This document shows positions 38,501 through 46,542 of a stretch of 64,000 bases of DNA, piece after piece. Below the pieces are notes generated by a model. That model saw only the letters and a list, made by a program, of their open reading frames with translations. It made no database searches and was not told where the DNA came from. The translations under genes were made by a program, and so were the position numbers. The stretch comes from Oricola nitratireducens. Its GTDB lineage: Bacteria > Pseudomonadota > Alphaproteobacteria > Rhizobiales > Rhizobiaceae. The stretch covers positions 186,001-250,000 of the forward strand of contig NZ_JACZCS010000001.1 in the NCBI RefSeq assembly GCF_014904745.1, read 5' to 3'. Position 1 is the stretch's first letter. The number at the start of each line of letters is the position of its first letter.

Positions 38501-38643
38501 GACACCGCCGACAGCTGTAGCGGATCGCCCGTATAGCGAAAACCCGGCACCAGATCGCCGTCGCACAGCGCATGCGTCACCGCCGGCAGAAAGGGGATGC
38601 CGGGAGCGACGGAATAGACGCGCGGTTGGACGTAACCGGCCAC
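35524..38643 (-). CDS. addB: ATP-dependent nuclease subunit AddB
   Basis: The Chi-recognising partner of AddA. A 1039-residue protein with an N-terminal inactivated helicase region and a C-terminal PD-(D/E)xK nuclease: LFHAIFEHVVREEVD, then STVEIIDFKTGVQPS with the DFK core (~955). Its start is the GTG at 38643 (MAGYVQPRVYS), with GAAAGG upstream. Alphaproteobacterial members have a weaker Walker A than Bacillus AddB. The last eight bases overlap the start of addA. A part near 35761-35940 is of lower G+C (about 55 percent). Confidence 0.93.
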   Translation of the reverse strand: MAGYVQPRVYSVAPGIPFLPAVTHALCDGDLVPGFRYTGDPLQLSAVSIYVPTRRAAREMRSAFLDYLGGKTILLPQIRPLGEFDEDAEFFDGDDAAAIDIPPAIEPTERLLLLGALIRQWTRHLKIDIGKLYGGEAILTPVSVADAFWLARDLAALMDQFSTGQVPVSALTDLDTAELSDWWKVTRAFLEIMRREWPDILAERNALDPGEHRNRRILAEARRLERNPPKGPVVVAGSTGTIPATAELIAAIARLPMGAVVLPGFDRDMDEASRALLASDEDVASVIGHPQYGLQRLAGRIGVAPDAVEALGGEEPDAMCQRRLWVSESLRPSAVTDRWTQTRQSVSDMAFGDVALLTAPNEHLEAAAIAAALREAIAEPDAIAALVTPDRTLARRVAAELARYGIAATDTGGTPAASTHQGRLLALALETVFNPGDPSTLLALAKHPLVTLSAAPENHAETVNLFEMAILRGGTGRVGPQAIADLVRQRAADRERTDIRLSPWLKSLTEDDTGRIVAFTERFEQALAPLAELAVRGGEVPLASLVSATVETLEALARDETGFHDALYEDEAGAVFRSFLSGLVAGDVPLHLEPSVWPQAVQALMADIAVKPAPGGHPRINIWGTLEARLQTVDLMILGGLNEGVWPSQTQNDQFLTRGMKSGLGLEPPERRIGLSAHDFQMAMGQKRVILSRSERAEGAPSIASRWLQRLTTFAGEGAVKAMTTAGDRYIALARAIEEGVAAKPAPRPEPAPPLAARPRFLSVTEVETLIRDPYAIYAKKVLRLRPIEELVRDPGAAERGSLFHAIFEHVVREEVDPLAPDALERTLAVARRLFDGESLPPDIRAIWWPRVEAGVTGIAGWEADRAPAVSKRFAEIDADATEIAETGVRLTGRADRMDLLPDSTVEIIDFKTGVQPSAEMVKTLLAPQLPLEGALLRRGAFADIGKADPASMFYVKVGARGEVKPANVLKGGRKTGDANPLDLSEAAWDKLAEMLRYYGIETNGFLSQRMPQKLRDRLGDYDHLARMHEWRAGGDGDD

Positions 38644-38710
38644 GGGAGGCCTTTCGGTTGAGGAGCTGGACTGATTCCCGGTGCAGTTTCCATCGCCGGA
38701 CGGCGGCGGG

Positions 38711-39451
38711 TCAATCGGCGAGTGCCGATTGCAGCTCTTTCAGCCTGGTTTCGGCCGCGGGCAGCGCCTCCGGCGTGCCGACCGTGAACCAGTGGCCGTC
38801 CTGCATGACGTGGCCGAACAGGCGGCCGGCGGCAATGGCGCGGTCGTAATAGAGATTGAGCGAGTGCGGTTCGGCGTCCGCGCCGGCGAATATAGCCGGA
38901 TTGTAGATCGTCGCGCCGGCATAAAGCAGGCCGGAAGGATCGGACTTGTCGGCAAGCCGGGCCAGGCGACCGTCGCCGTCCATCGAGAAGTCGCCGCCGC
39001 CGCCATGCCCGGTCGTGTCAGAGAGGCGGCAGAGCATCAGCAGGATGTCCATCCGGGCGGGATCGAACATCTCGATCATCGCGCGCAAGTTCGGCTTTCC
39101 CCATTCGACCCAGAAGGTGTCGGCGTTGAGCAACAGGAAGGGATCGGATCCGAGCAGCGGCAGGGCCTTCACCACGCCGCCGCCGGTCTCGAGAATCCTG
39201 TCGGTTTCGTCGCTGATCGCAATCGCGGGCGCCGCGCGGCGGGCGCAGTGATCGACAATCTGCTCCGCAAGGTAATGGACATTGACCACGGCCTCGGTAA
39301 TGCCGGCGCCGACTGCGAGATCGAGGCTGCGGTCGAGCATGGTGCGGCCGCCGACCGGGACGAGCGGTTTCGGCACGGTGTCGGTGATCGGCCGCAGCCG
39401 CGTGCCGAGGCCGGCGGCGAGGATCATCGCCTTTTTTACCGAATTCACCAC
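38711..39451 (-). CDS. murU: N-acetylmuramate-1-phosphate uridylyltransferase (MurU-like nucleotidyltransferase)
   Basis: A 246-residue sugar-phosphate nucleotidyltransferase. The signature is AMILAAGLGTRLRPITDTVPKPLVPVGG-like: AAGLGTRLRPIT (~10-21) and KPLVPVGG (~26-33), with the metal-binding Asp in LLNADTFW. Its start is a GTG at 39451, one base from the stop of the TsaE-AmgK gene. Next to the AmgK kinase this fits MurU, which makes UDP-MurNAc from MurNAc-1-phosphate in the peptidoglycan recycling route that bypasses MurA. Specificity is inferred from this context. Confidence 0.85.
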   Translation of the reverse strand: MVNSVKKAMILAAGLGTRLRPITDTVPKPLVPVGGRTMLDRSLDLAVGAGITEAVVNVHYLAEQIVDHCARRAAPAIAISDETDRILETGGGVVKALPLLGSDPFLLLNADTFWVEWGKPNLRAMIEMFDPARMDILLMLCRLSDTTGHGGGGDFSMDGDGRLARLADKSDPSGLLYAGATIYNPAIFAGADAEPHSLNLYYDRAIAAGRLFGHVMQDGHWFTVGTPEALPAAETRLKELQSALAD

Positions 39452-40984
39452 CTAGCGGGGCTCCACTTCGGCATCGAGAATGCCATGTTTTTCATACCAT
39501 TTCGCCAGCCCGGCCAGCGCGGGATGGGCGAGGCTCGATTTCAGGTAGGCCCGAAGCCTCGGAATATGGCCAAGATAAGCCGGCTTGCCGTCACGCTCGT
39601 CGAGGCGGACAAAGATGCCGAGAATCTTGGTCGCGCGCTGGGCGGAAAGGACGGCGAAGGCCAGGCGGAACGCTTCTTCGTCGAAGTCCGGCGCCCGGGC
39701 ACGGACCTCGCAATAGCGGTCAAGCAGGCGATGCCGCAACGCCGGCGGGACATCGACGCGGGCGTCCTGCACGATCGATGCGACGTCATAGGCGGTCGAG
39801 CCGATCATCGCATCCTGGAAATCGATCAGCCCGACACGGGCGACACCCTTCGCCGCCCCGTCCCAGATGATGTTCGGCGAATGGAAATCGCGCAGAAGCA
39901 GCGTCTTCTCGCCGGCGTCGACGATCGCGAAAAGATCGGTCCACAGCGCGCGGAATTCGGCGATTTCGTCATCGAGCAGTTTTTCACCGCGAATGCGCGG
40001 GACATACCAGTCACTCAGCAGTTCGGTCTCGATCAGGAAGGCACCGAGATCGAAGTCCGGGACCACATGGCGCGCGCCGTCGACATCGATCTCGCGTGGC
40101 CAGGATACGGCGTGCATCGCGGCAAGGCACTCGACGGACGCCGCGTAGCGATCGGCGATCGGCACCCGGTTTTCGTCGAGGATGCCATCGCCGCCGAGAT
40201 GTTCGAGCAGGACGATGCCCCGGTCGAGATCGAAGGCGAATATCTCGGGGGCCCGGAAGCCCTTGTCCTTCAGGGTGCGGCCGATGGCGACGAAGGGCAG
40301 GACGTCCTCGGCGAGATGGGCGATCTGCGAATAGGGCTTGCCATCGCGCACCGGCGGGCCGTCGGGCCGTTTCGGCGCGTTCATGAGGATCGCCCGTTCG
40401 CCATCGCGGTGGACGGTCTCGTAGGCCCGGGTCGACGCGTCGCCAAGAAGATATTCCCGGAAGGCGGTTTCCCAGCCGTGACTTTCGAGGAAGGCGCGCA
40501 AGGCAAGGCTGCGCTGCAGGCGCTGCGCGAAATCCGGCGGCGCCGTTATTTCCACATCCCGGGCATCGGGATCATCCGGCGGTTCGGCGATTTCAAACCG
40601 GATCGCCCCGCCCGGAAGATGGCCTTCGGCGCGCTCCGGCCACTCGATGAAGGCAGCGCCCGTCTCAAGCGCCTCCGGCAGGCCGAGTTCGTCGATCTCG
40701 GCGGGGTCGGCGATGCGATAGAGATCGAAATGGGCAATCGCCAGGCGCAGATCGTAGTTCTGGACCAGCGTGAAGGTCGGGCTCGGCACTTCCAGCCTTT
40801 CGGCCCTGTCGCCGGCAACGGCGCGGATTGCGGCGCGGGCAAATGTCGTCTTCCCGGCACCGAGATCGCCGGCCAGCAGCACACAGTCGCCGAGCTTCAG
40901 CGCCATGGCAAAGTCGTCCGCGAAGCGGACAAGGGCCTGTTGGGAGGGAAAGGAGAGTTTCACGGGAGGAGGGCCCGATGCCAC
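39452..40984 (-). CDS. tsaE-amgK: Fusion of TsaE (tRNA t6A ATPase) and AmgK-like MurNAc/GlcNAc kinase
   Basis: A 510-residue two-domain protein. The N-terminal ~160 residues are TsaE, with Walker A LLAGDLGAGKTTFARA (~36-51) and the family's SPTFTLVQNY and FIEWPERAEGHLP; TsaE is needed for tRNA t6A modification. The C-terminal ~340 residues are an aminoglycoside-phosphotransferase-fold kinase with the catalytic loop LLRDFHSPNIIWDG and the DFG-like GLIDFQDAMIG. Such a kinase beside murU should be AmgK, phosphorylating N-acetylmuramate at C1. The start is GTG at 40984, without a clear ribosome-binding site; a second GTG lies seven codons in. Confidence 0.9.
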   Translation of the reverse strand: MASGPPPVKLSFPSQQALVRFADDFAMALKLGDCVLLAGDLGAGKTTFARAAIRAVAGDRAERLEVPSPTFTLVQNYDLRLAIAHFDLYRIADPAEIDELGLPEALETGAAFIEWPERAEGHLPGGAIRFEIAEPPDDPDARDVEITAPPDFAQRLQRSLALRAFLESHGWETAFREYLLGDASTRAYETVHRDGERAILMNAPKRPDGPPVRDGKPYSQIAHLAEDVLPFVAIGRTLKDKGFRAPEIFAFDLDRGIVLLEHLGGDGILDENRVPIADRYAASVECLAAMHAVSWPREIDVDGARHVVPDFDLGAFLIETELLSDWYVPRIRGEKLLDDEIAEFRALWTDLFAIVDAGEKTLLLRDFHSPNIIWDGAAKGVARVGLIDFQDAMIGSTAYDVASIVQDARVDVPPALRHRLLDRYCEVRARAPDFDEEAFRLAFAVLSAQRATKILGIFVRLDERDGKPAYLGHIPRLRAYLKSSLAHPALAGLAKWYEKHGILDAEVEPR

Positions 40985-41005
40985 GCGGCGTTCACACGGC
41001 GCGGC

Positions 41006-43510
41006 CTATTCGGCGGCGACCCGGACGCCGGGCGGAACCTGCGGAAAATGCAGAACGACCTCGGTGCCGCGTTCCGGCGACGAATCGATGACGACCTCGC
41101 CGTCATGCAGGGTGACGAAGCTTTTCACCAGCGACAGGCCGAGGCCGGCGCCGCGGCGGCGGCCGGGCTTTCCGGTTTCGAACGGATTGAAGATCTCGTC
41201 CATCGCCTCGGGCGGTATGCCCGGCCCGCGATCGCGGACCTTGAAGACCACGCCGCCATCCTCGCGTTCGCAGGTGAAGGTGACGGTGGAAGCCTCGGGC
41301 GCGAAATCGGCGGCGTTGGCGAGCACATTGAACATAACCTGCCTGAGCCGCGCCGAATCGGCAAAGATCGACCCCGTGTCGGGCGCGATGCGGACGGCCA
41401 GATCGATACCGTGTTCGCCGAACCGGGAGGCAAGGCCCGCGGCCACTTCGCGCATCATCGGCTCGATCTCAACCTCGGAGAAGTCGAGCTCCATGATACC
41501 GGCGTCGATCGTCGCCAAGTCGAGAATGTCGTCGACGATCAGCATCAGCGCGTCGGACGACGAGGCGATGTGATCGATGTAATCGTGCTGTTTCTGGTTG
41601 AGCGGGCCGGTCGCCGGGTTCTGCAGCAGGTGAGTGAAGCCGGATATGTTGGTGAGCGGCGTGCGCAACTCGTAGGAAACATGCTGGATGAAGCGGCTGC
41701 GCAACTGCGCGGTGCGCATCAGCGCTTCGTTGCGATCGCGCAATGCCCGCTCGACCTGGTCGGACGCGGTCACATCGACGAAGGTGATCATGGTCTGGCC
41801 ATTGGGCAAAGGCGCAACCATCCAGGACAGGATGGCGTCGCCGACCGCGCAGCGGCCCGCCTCGTCGGAGCGGTCGTCCTCGAAGCCGGTGACGACGCCG
41901 GCGAAATAGGACCACGGCTCGCTGTCGCCGAGACGCGTCTCGCAATGGCGGGCGATCTGCGAAATATGCAGGGACTGGCCCTTTTCGGGCTCCTGCAAAC
42001 CCCAGAAGCGCAGGAAGGCCGGGTTCGACAATTGCAGCCGGCCGTCCGAGCCGAACACGGCGACGCCTTCGGCCAAATGATCCAGCGTCTCGCCCTGGAC
42101 GCGCACCAGCGTCTTGAAGCGGCTTTCCAGGTCGATGCGCTCGGTCAGGTTTTCGAAGACCCAGGTCAGGCCGCCCTTGGGGTGCGGATTGGAGACGACG
42201 CGCACGGTCTGGCCGTCCGGCAGGTGCCACCAGTGTTCCTGCGGCTCGACCGCGCGATAGGCGGCGAGGATCCCGTCCTTCCAGCGGCGCCATTCCGGTT
42301 GCTCGGGCAATTTGCCCTCGGCGCGCAGCTTGTCGAGGAACGCCGCATTGTCCGGCCCGGAGTCGAGGAAGCCCTGATCGAGGCCCCACAGCTTCTGGAA
42401 GGCCTGGTTGTAGAAACGCAGCCGGGCGCCCTCGTCGAACATGGCCACCGCCGTCGTCAATTCATCGAGGGTTTCCTCGTGACTGCGGATGGTCTTGCTC
42501 AACTCGTTGCGCATGGCGTCGTAGTCGGTCTTGTCGATGGCAAGTCCGGCGGAGCCGAACGGGCCCTCGGCCTCGGCGACGTCGAAGACCAGACGGTCGC
42601 CGTGAACGACCGTCGAGACGGACGCCTTGTATTTTCCGCCGGTTGCGCGGCCGGCGGCGATCTTCTGCAGCGCCTGAGAGCCGAACAGCTCCGCACCCGA
42701 CTGGATCGTTTCGGCGGAAGAGGCCTGGCCCGTCGCGGCGGCAAAGGCGCGGTTGACCCAGGCGAGCGCTCCGTCGGCGCTGCGCAGCCAGACCGGCGCG
42801 TCGAGCGTGTCGAGCAGCTGTTGCAGCGTTTCCAGCGTCTCGACGACGCGGCCGTGCTCCAGTGCAAGGCGGGCATTGCCCGCGCGCTCGCCGGAGAGAT
42901 TTTCGAAACGAACCACCGCGCTCGATCCGTTGGTGCGGCCGATGACCTCGAGCGGCACCCCGCGCCGCGTCTCGATGGTGTCGTTGAAGGGTTTCGCCTC
43001 GTCGCGCAGTTCAGCGACGAGATGCTCGATGCGGGCGGCGGAACGCGGCTCAAGCCAACGGCCGAAGGCGAGAAAGGCGCCGCGCTCCGGCGGCGCGCCG
43101 CAACTGGCGTCCAATGTGCCGATGATCACCGGCTTCTGGTCGCGATCCTCCCAGATGACGGCACGCTGGCCTTCCGTCGTCGCCAGCGCCTCGAGCTTGC
43201 TGACCTGGGCATTGAGGGTGACGACCCGGGCGCGCAGCAGATCGTTCTGGCGCGCTATGCGGCCGCGCTCGCGGATCAGCCAGAGCGCGGAGGCAAGCGC
43301 CGCCGTCATCGCGCCGGCAAGGAGCGCGAACTGCACCACTTCGGGCGTTCCGAGGGAACCACCGAGAATCTGGCTTACGATGCCGGTATTTTCTTCAGCG
43401 CCGGCAATCGACGTGCTCGCCCCGAGCGCGACAGATGTCCACAGAAGCGCAAATCGCCCGCGACGGAACATCCGTCCGCCCGGTCTTTTTGCCCTTTCCG
43501 AATCCGGCAT
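41006..43510 (-). CDS. divL: DivL-like PAS-domain histidine-kinase-family protein with Tyr at the phospho-acceptor position
   Basis: An 834-residue membrane-anchored protein: signal/TM region near residues 15-75, a coiled coil, several PAS domains (~200-580), then a kinase-like core. The H-box reads QHVSYELRTPLTN, with Tyr613 where kinases have His. N, G1 and G2 boxes are present (NVLANAADF, DRGPGIPPE, GAGLGLSLVKSF). In Caulobacter DivL, a Tyr at this place makes an unconventional partner of the CckA/DivK cell-cycle pathway. The ATG at 43510 has GAGGGG upstream. It precedes tsaE-amgK by 21 bases. Confidence 0.87.
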   Translation of the reverse strand: MPDSERAKRPGGRMFRRGRFALLWTSVALGASTSIAGAEENTGIVSQILGGSLGTPEVVQFALLAGAMTAALASALWLIRERGRIARQNDLLRARVVTLNAQVSKLEALATTEGQRAVIWEDRDQKPVIIGTLDASCGAPPERGAFLAFGRWLEPRSAARIEHLVAELRDEAKPFNDTIETRRGVPLEVIGRTNGSSAVVRFENLSGERAGNARLALEHGRVVETLETLQQLLDTLDAPVWLRSADGALAWVNRAFAAATGQASSAETIQSGAELFGSQALQKIAAGRATGGKYKASVSTVVHGDRLVFDVAEAEGPFGSAGLAIDKTDYDAMRNELSKTIRSHEETLDELTTAVAMFDEGARLRFYNQAFQKLWGLDQGFLDSGPDNAAFLDKLRAEGKLPEQPEWRRWKDGILAAYRAVEPQEHWWHLPDGQTVRVVSNPHPKGGLTWVFENLTERIDLESRFKTLVRVQGETLDHLAEGVAVFGSDGRLQLSNPAFLRFWGLQEPEKGQSLHISQIARHCETRLGDSEPWSYFAGVVTGFEDDRSDEAGRCAVGDAILSWMVAPLPNGQTMITFVDVTASDQVERALRDRNEALMRTAQLRSRFIQHVSYELRTPLTNISGFTHLLQNPATGPLNQKQHDYIDHIASSSDALMLIVDDILDLATIDAGIMELDFSEVEIEPMMREVAAGLASRFGEHGIDLAVRIAPDTGSIFADSARLRQVMFNVLANAADFAPEASTVTFTCEREDGGVVFKVRDRGPGIPPEAMDEIFNPFETGKPGRRRGAGLGLSLVKSFVTLHDGEVVIDSSPERGTEVVLHFPQVPPGVRVAAE

Positions 43511-43653
43511 CCTTCGTCCCCTCGCCGCAGGCACGGGAATTCGCCACGTTCATGTGGATTCCACGCAAACTTCGCGATTTCAGCGCACGCGCACGCATTC
43601 ACGAATCACCCCAAGATACCCGCAGCGGGATTCCGCGTGAAGCGTCAAGACAT

Positions 43654-43691
43654 CAAAAAAGAGGCCGGGGAACGCTTGGCGTTCCCCGGCC
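43654..43691 (-). terminator. Strong terminator after ahcY
   Basis: GGCCGGGGAACGC (43663-43675) pairs with GCGTTCCCCGGCC (43679-43691) around a three-base loop, 13 base pairs; on the minus strand it is followed by TCTTTTTTG. It separates ahcY from divL, which is transcribed the same way. Confidence 0.88.
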
Positions 43692-43720
43692 ACTAGATGT
43701 TGTGTCGTAAGGTAAAGTAA

Positions 43721-45121
43721 TCAGTACCTGTAGTGTTCCGGCTTGTAAGGACCCTTCGGCGTGACGCCGATATATGATGCCTGTTCCTCGGAAAGTTCGG
43801 TCAGGCGGGCGCCGAGCTTGTCGAGATGCAGGCGGGCGACCTTCTCGTCGAGGTGCTTCGGCAGGATATAGACCTCGTGTCCGTACTGATCGCCCTTGGC
43901 GAAGAGTTCGATCTGGGCCAGCACCTGGTTGGTGAAGGACGCGCTCATCACGAAGCTCGGGTGGCCGGTGGCGTTGCCGAGATTGAGCAGGCGGCCTTCC
44001 GACAGCAGGATCATGCGGTTTCCCTTCGGAAACTCGATCATGTCGACCTGCGGCTTGATGTTGGTCCATTTCAGGTTCTTGAGCGCGGCGACCTGAATTT
44101 CGTTGTCGAAGTGGCCGATATTACCGACGATCGCCATGTCCTTCATCTCGCGCATATGCTCGATGCGGATGACGTCCTTGTTGCCGGTGGTGGTGATGAA
44201 GATGTCGGCCGAAGAAACGACGTCCTCGAGCTGGACGACCTCGAAACCGTCCATGGCGGCCTGCAGGCCGCAGATCGGATCGATCTCGGTGACCTTGACG
44301 CGGGCGCCGGCGCCGCGCAGCGACTGGGCAGACCCCTTGCCAACATCGCCGTAGCCGCAGACGACGGCGACCTTGCCGGCCATCATCACATCGGTCGCGC
44401 GGCGGATGCCGTCAACCAGCGATTCCTTGCAGCCATATTTGTTGTCGAATTTCGACTTGGTGACCGAGTCGTTGACGTTGAACGCCGGGAAGGGAAGCAG
44501 GCCCTTCTTCTGCAGCTGGTAAAGCCGGTTGACGCCGGTCGTGGTTTCTTCGGTGACGCCCTTGATGGCGTGGCGCTGCTTGACGAACCAGCCGGGGCTT
44601 GCCGCCATGCGCTTCTTGATCTGGGCGAAGAGATATTCCTCTTCCTCGGACGCCGGCTTGGAAAGGATGTCCTCGCCTTCCTCGGCGCGGGCGCCGAGCA
44701 AGATGTACATGGTCGCATCACCGCCGTCGTCGAGGATCATGTTGGACAGGCCGTCATCGGGCCACTGGAATATCTGGTCGGTATAGGACCAGTAATCCTC
44801 AAGCGACTCGCCCTTGACGGCGAAGACGGGTGTGCCGGTCGCGGCGATGGCGGAGGCGGCATGGTCCTGGGTAGAGAAGATGTTGCAGGACGCCCAGCGG
44901 ACGTCGGCACCGAGCGCCTTCAGCGTCTCGATCAGCACGGCGGTCTGGATCGTCATATGCAGCGAGCCGGAAATGCGTGCGCCCTTCAAGGGCTGGGATT
45001 CGCCGAATTCCTCGCGGCAAGCCATCAGGCCGGGCATTTCGGTTTCGGCAATATCGATTTCCTTGCGGCCGTAATCGGCGAGCGCGATATCTGCGATCGC
45101 GTAATCGTTCGAATTGGACAT
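43721..45121 (-). CDS. ahcY: S-adenosylhomocysteine hydrolase
   Basis: Splits S-adenosylhomocysteine into adenosine and homocysteine in the methyl cycle, using tightly bound NAD. The NAD motif is [17 protein letters not shown] (~240-256); [12 protein letters not shown] and [18 protein letters not shown] are diagnostic, and the C-terminal ends KPEHYRY. Length 466 is typical. The ATG at 45121 is chosen; the longer frame (to 45175) is not homologous. An imperfect palindrome lies 60-80 bases upstream. Confidence 0.98.
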   Translation of the reverse strand: MSNSNDYAIADIALADYGRKEIDIAETEMPGLMACREEFGESQPLKGARISGSLHMTIQTAVLIETLKALGADVRWASCNIFSTQDHAASAIAATGTPVFAVKGESLEDYWSYTDQIFQWPDDGLSNMILDDGGDATMYILLGARAEEGEDILSKPASEEEEYLFAQIKKRMAASPGWFVKQRHAIKGVTEETTTGVNRLYQLQKKGLLPFPAFNVNDSVTKSKFDNKYGCKESLVDGIRRATDVMMAGKVAVVCGYGDVGKGSAQSLRGAGARVKVTEIDPICGLQAAMDGFEVVQLEDVVSSADIFITTTGNKDVIRIEHMREMKDMAIVGNIGHFDNEIQVAALKNLKWTNIKPQVDMIEFPKGNRMILLSEGRLLNLGNATGHPSFVMSASFTNQVLAQIELFAKGDQYGHEVYILPKHLDEKVARLHLDKLGARLTELSEEQASYIGVTPKGPYKPEHYRY

Positions 45122-45180
45122 GTGCAACTCCGTTCGGTTTCGGCGCTCCGTAGCAGAGACCGGCCAAACTGACAATCACA

Positions 45181-45200
45181 ATATAAGGAAATCTTTATAT
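45181..45200. promoter_or_regulatory. Imperfect palindrome in the ahcY promoter region, possible operator
   Basis: ATATAAGGAAATCTTTATAT reads nearly the same on both strands (16 of 20 positions symmetric). It lies 60 bases upstream of the ahcY start, in the 108-base gap after the HPr gene. The arms resemble sites for ArsR-family regulators of the methionine/SAM cycle in alphaproteobacteria, a family match made from memory. Confidence 0.5.
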
Positions 45201-45229
45201 CCTGATTTGACAAGGGCCCCGACCCCTCG

Positions 45230-45517
45230 TCACTCACCCTCGCCGAATTTGTCGGCAAGAAGGTCGGCGACCGCGTCGAGCGCCTTCTCGGCATCCGGCC
45301 CGTCGGCGGTCACCTCGATCCGGCAGCCCGGACCGGCGGCCAATAGCATCAGCCCCATGATAGAGGTGCCGTGAACCGACAGGCCATCCTTGGAAACGGT
45401 CACGGTCGCATCGAATTCATCGACCAGCTTGACGAATTTGGAAGAGGCGCGCGCATGCAGGCCACGCTTGTTGGTGATCACAAGCGCTCGCGTCAATTTG
45501 GAAACCTCTTTGGTCAA
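45230..45517 (-). CDS. ptsH: Phosphocarrier protein HPr (nitrogen-type)
   Basis: A 95-residue phosphocarrier with the active-site His21 in TNKRGLHARASSKF and the regulatory serine Ser52 in VHGTSIMGLMLLAAG. The serine is the target of the HPr kinase encoded nearby. With an EIIA but no EIIB or EIIC in the cluster, it belongs to a regulatory, non-transporting PTS. It is six bases after the EIIA stop. Confidence 0.94.
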   Translation of the reverse strand: MTKEVSKLTRALVITNKRGLHARASSKFVKLVDEFDATVTVSKDGLSVHGTSIMGLMLLAAGPGCRIEVTADGPDAEKALDAVADLLADKFGEGE

Positions 45518-45523
45518 GCGCGG

Positions 45524-45925
45524 TTACTTTCCCGCCAGGATCTGGCTTGCCACGTTGATGTATTTGCGTCCGGCCTCGCAAGCCTGCGACAGGGCTTCCG
45601 CCATCGGCTGGTCCTCGCGCACACGGGCAAGCTTGATCAGCATCGGCAGGTTCATGCCGGCGAGGATCTCGATGCGCCCGGTCTCCATAACCGAAATCGA
45701 CAGATTGGAGGGCGTACCACCGAACATGTCGGTGACGATTATGACGCCTTCGCCGCTGTCGACATCCGCGACGCGGGCGAGAATATCGCGGCGACGCTGC
45801 TCCATGTCGTCCTCGGCACCGATGCAAACGGTCGCGAACTGTGCCTGGGATCCAACAACATGTTCGACGGCGCTTTTAAATTCGTCCGCCAGGTTTCCGT
45901 GCGTTACAAGCACGACGCCAATCAT
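45524..45925 (-). CDS. manX: PTS EIIA component, mannose-type (regulatory)
   Basis: A 133-residue EIIA with the phosphorylated His9 in VLVTHGNLADEFK and the structural segment IIVTDMFGGTPSN typical of the mannose family. No EIIB, EIIC or EIID is present, so it probably receives phosphate from HPr and signals rather than transports. Same strand as HPr; upstream are 125 bases before the HPr kinase stop, with a GCAAAATTTTGC palindrome at 46010-46021. Confidence 0.92.
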   Translation of the reverse strand: MIGVVLVTHGNLADEFKSAVEHVVGSQAQFATVCIGAEDDMEQRRRDILARVADVDSGEGVIIVTDMFGGTPSNLSISVMETGRIEILAGMNLPMLIKLARVREDQPMAEALSQACEAGRKYINVASQILAGK

Positions 45926-46050
45926 CCCGTCATCTCTCCCGTTCAGCCCGACGGCCTTGTTTCGATTACCGTTCGAAGCGTCCCTTAAGGGCGGCCCGCA
46001 TCTTGATCAGCAAAATTTTGCCATGACAAGGCTTTTCGGGCGTTTCCGGT

Positions 46051-46542
46051 CTAAAGCGCCCGATCCGAAAGGCCGAGCCAACCGAGGATGGCATAGGCGC
46101 AGGACACCGGAGAACGCTCCAGAAGCGCCAGTTCCGGCAGGGCGACACCATCGAAGATGGCGCCGCGATCGGGATCGGCCACCCTGTCCGCCTCGTCCGG
46201 CGGCGAAAGAAACACGGAAAGAACAAGCCGCGTGTCCGGTTTCCACCGGGCGTGGCCGACATTGACGATGCCGAGACCGCGGAATTCTATCAGGCCCCGG
46301 ATGCGTTCTGGCACGGATGCGACGAGATCTCCGGTCGTTTCGTTTCGCGCCACGAAGGCGTAATCGTCGGCGATCAGGGCGGACGCTATGTCGCAGGCGC
46401 GGCAGCGCGACAGGAGTTCGATGGCGAGCGCCGTCTTTCCGGACCCGGACGGGCCGCGGATCAAAACGCCGCGATGATCGATCTCTACGACGGTGGCATG
46501 TTCAAGAGACCCGGCGCCGCTGCTCGTGGCGTCAGCCGTCAT
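46051..46542 (-). CDS. hprK: HPr kinase/phosphorylase, short alphaproteobacterial form
   Basis: A 163-residue kinase, about half the length of the Gram-positive enzyme, with the P-loop RGPSGSGKTALAIELL (~34-49) and the segment RIRGLIEFRGLGIVNVG that follows the capsule-like catalytic core. It phosphorylates HPr on serine. Its start codon overlaps the end of chvG on the same strand, so it is translationally coupled to the sensor kinase gene. Confidence 0.92.
   Translation of the reverse strand: MTADATSSGAGSLEHATVVEIDHRGVLIRGPSGSGKTALAIELLSRCRACDIASALIADDYAFVARNETTGDLVASVPERIRGLIEFRGLGIVNVGHARWKPDTRLVLSVFLSPPDEADRVADPDRGAIFDGVALPELALLERSPVSCAYAILGWLGLSDRAL

Noticed and set aside
38681-43696. 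A 1671-codon open frame on the plus strand across divL and tsaE-amgK.
   Set aside because: It is the antisense shadow of genes with high-GC third positions. Real family motifs are on the minus strand, and the plus frame has no homology and spans several genes.
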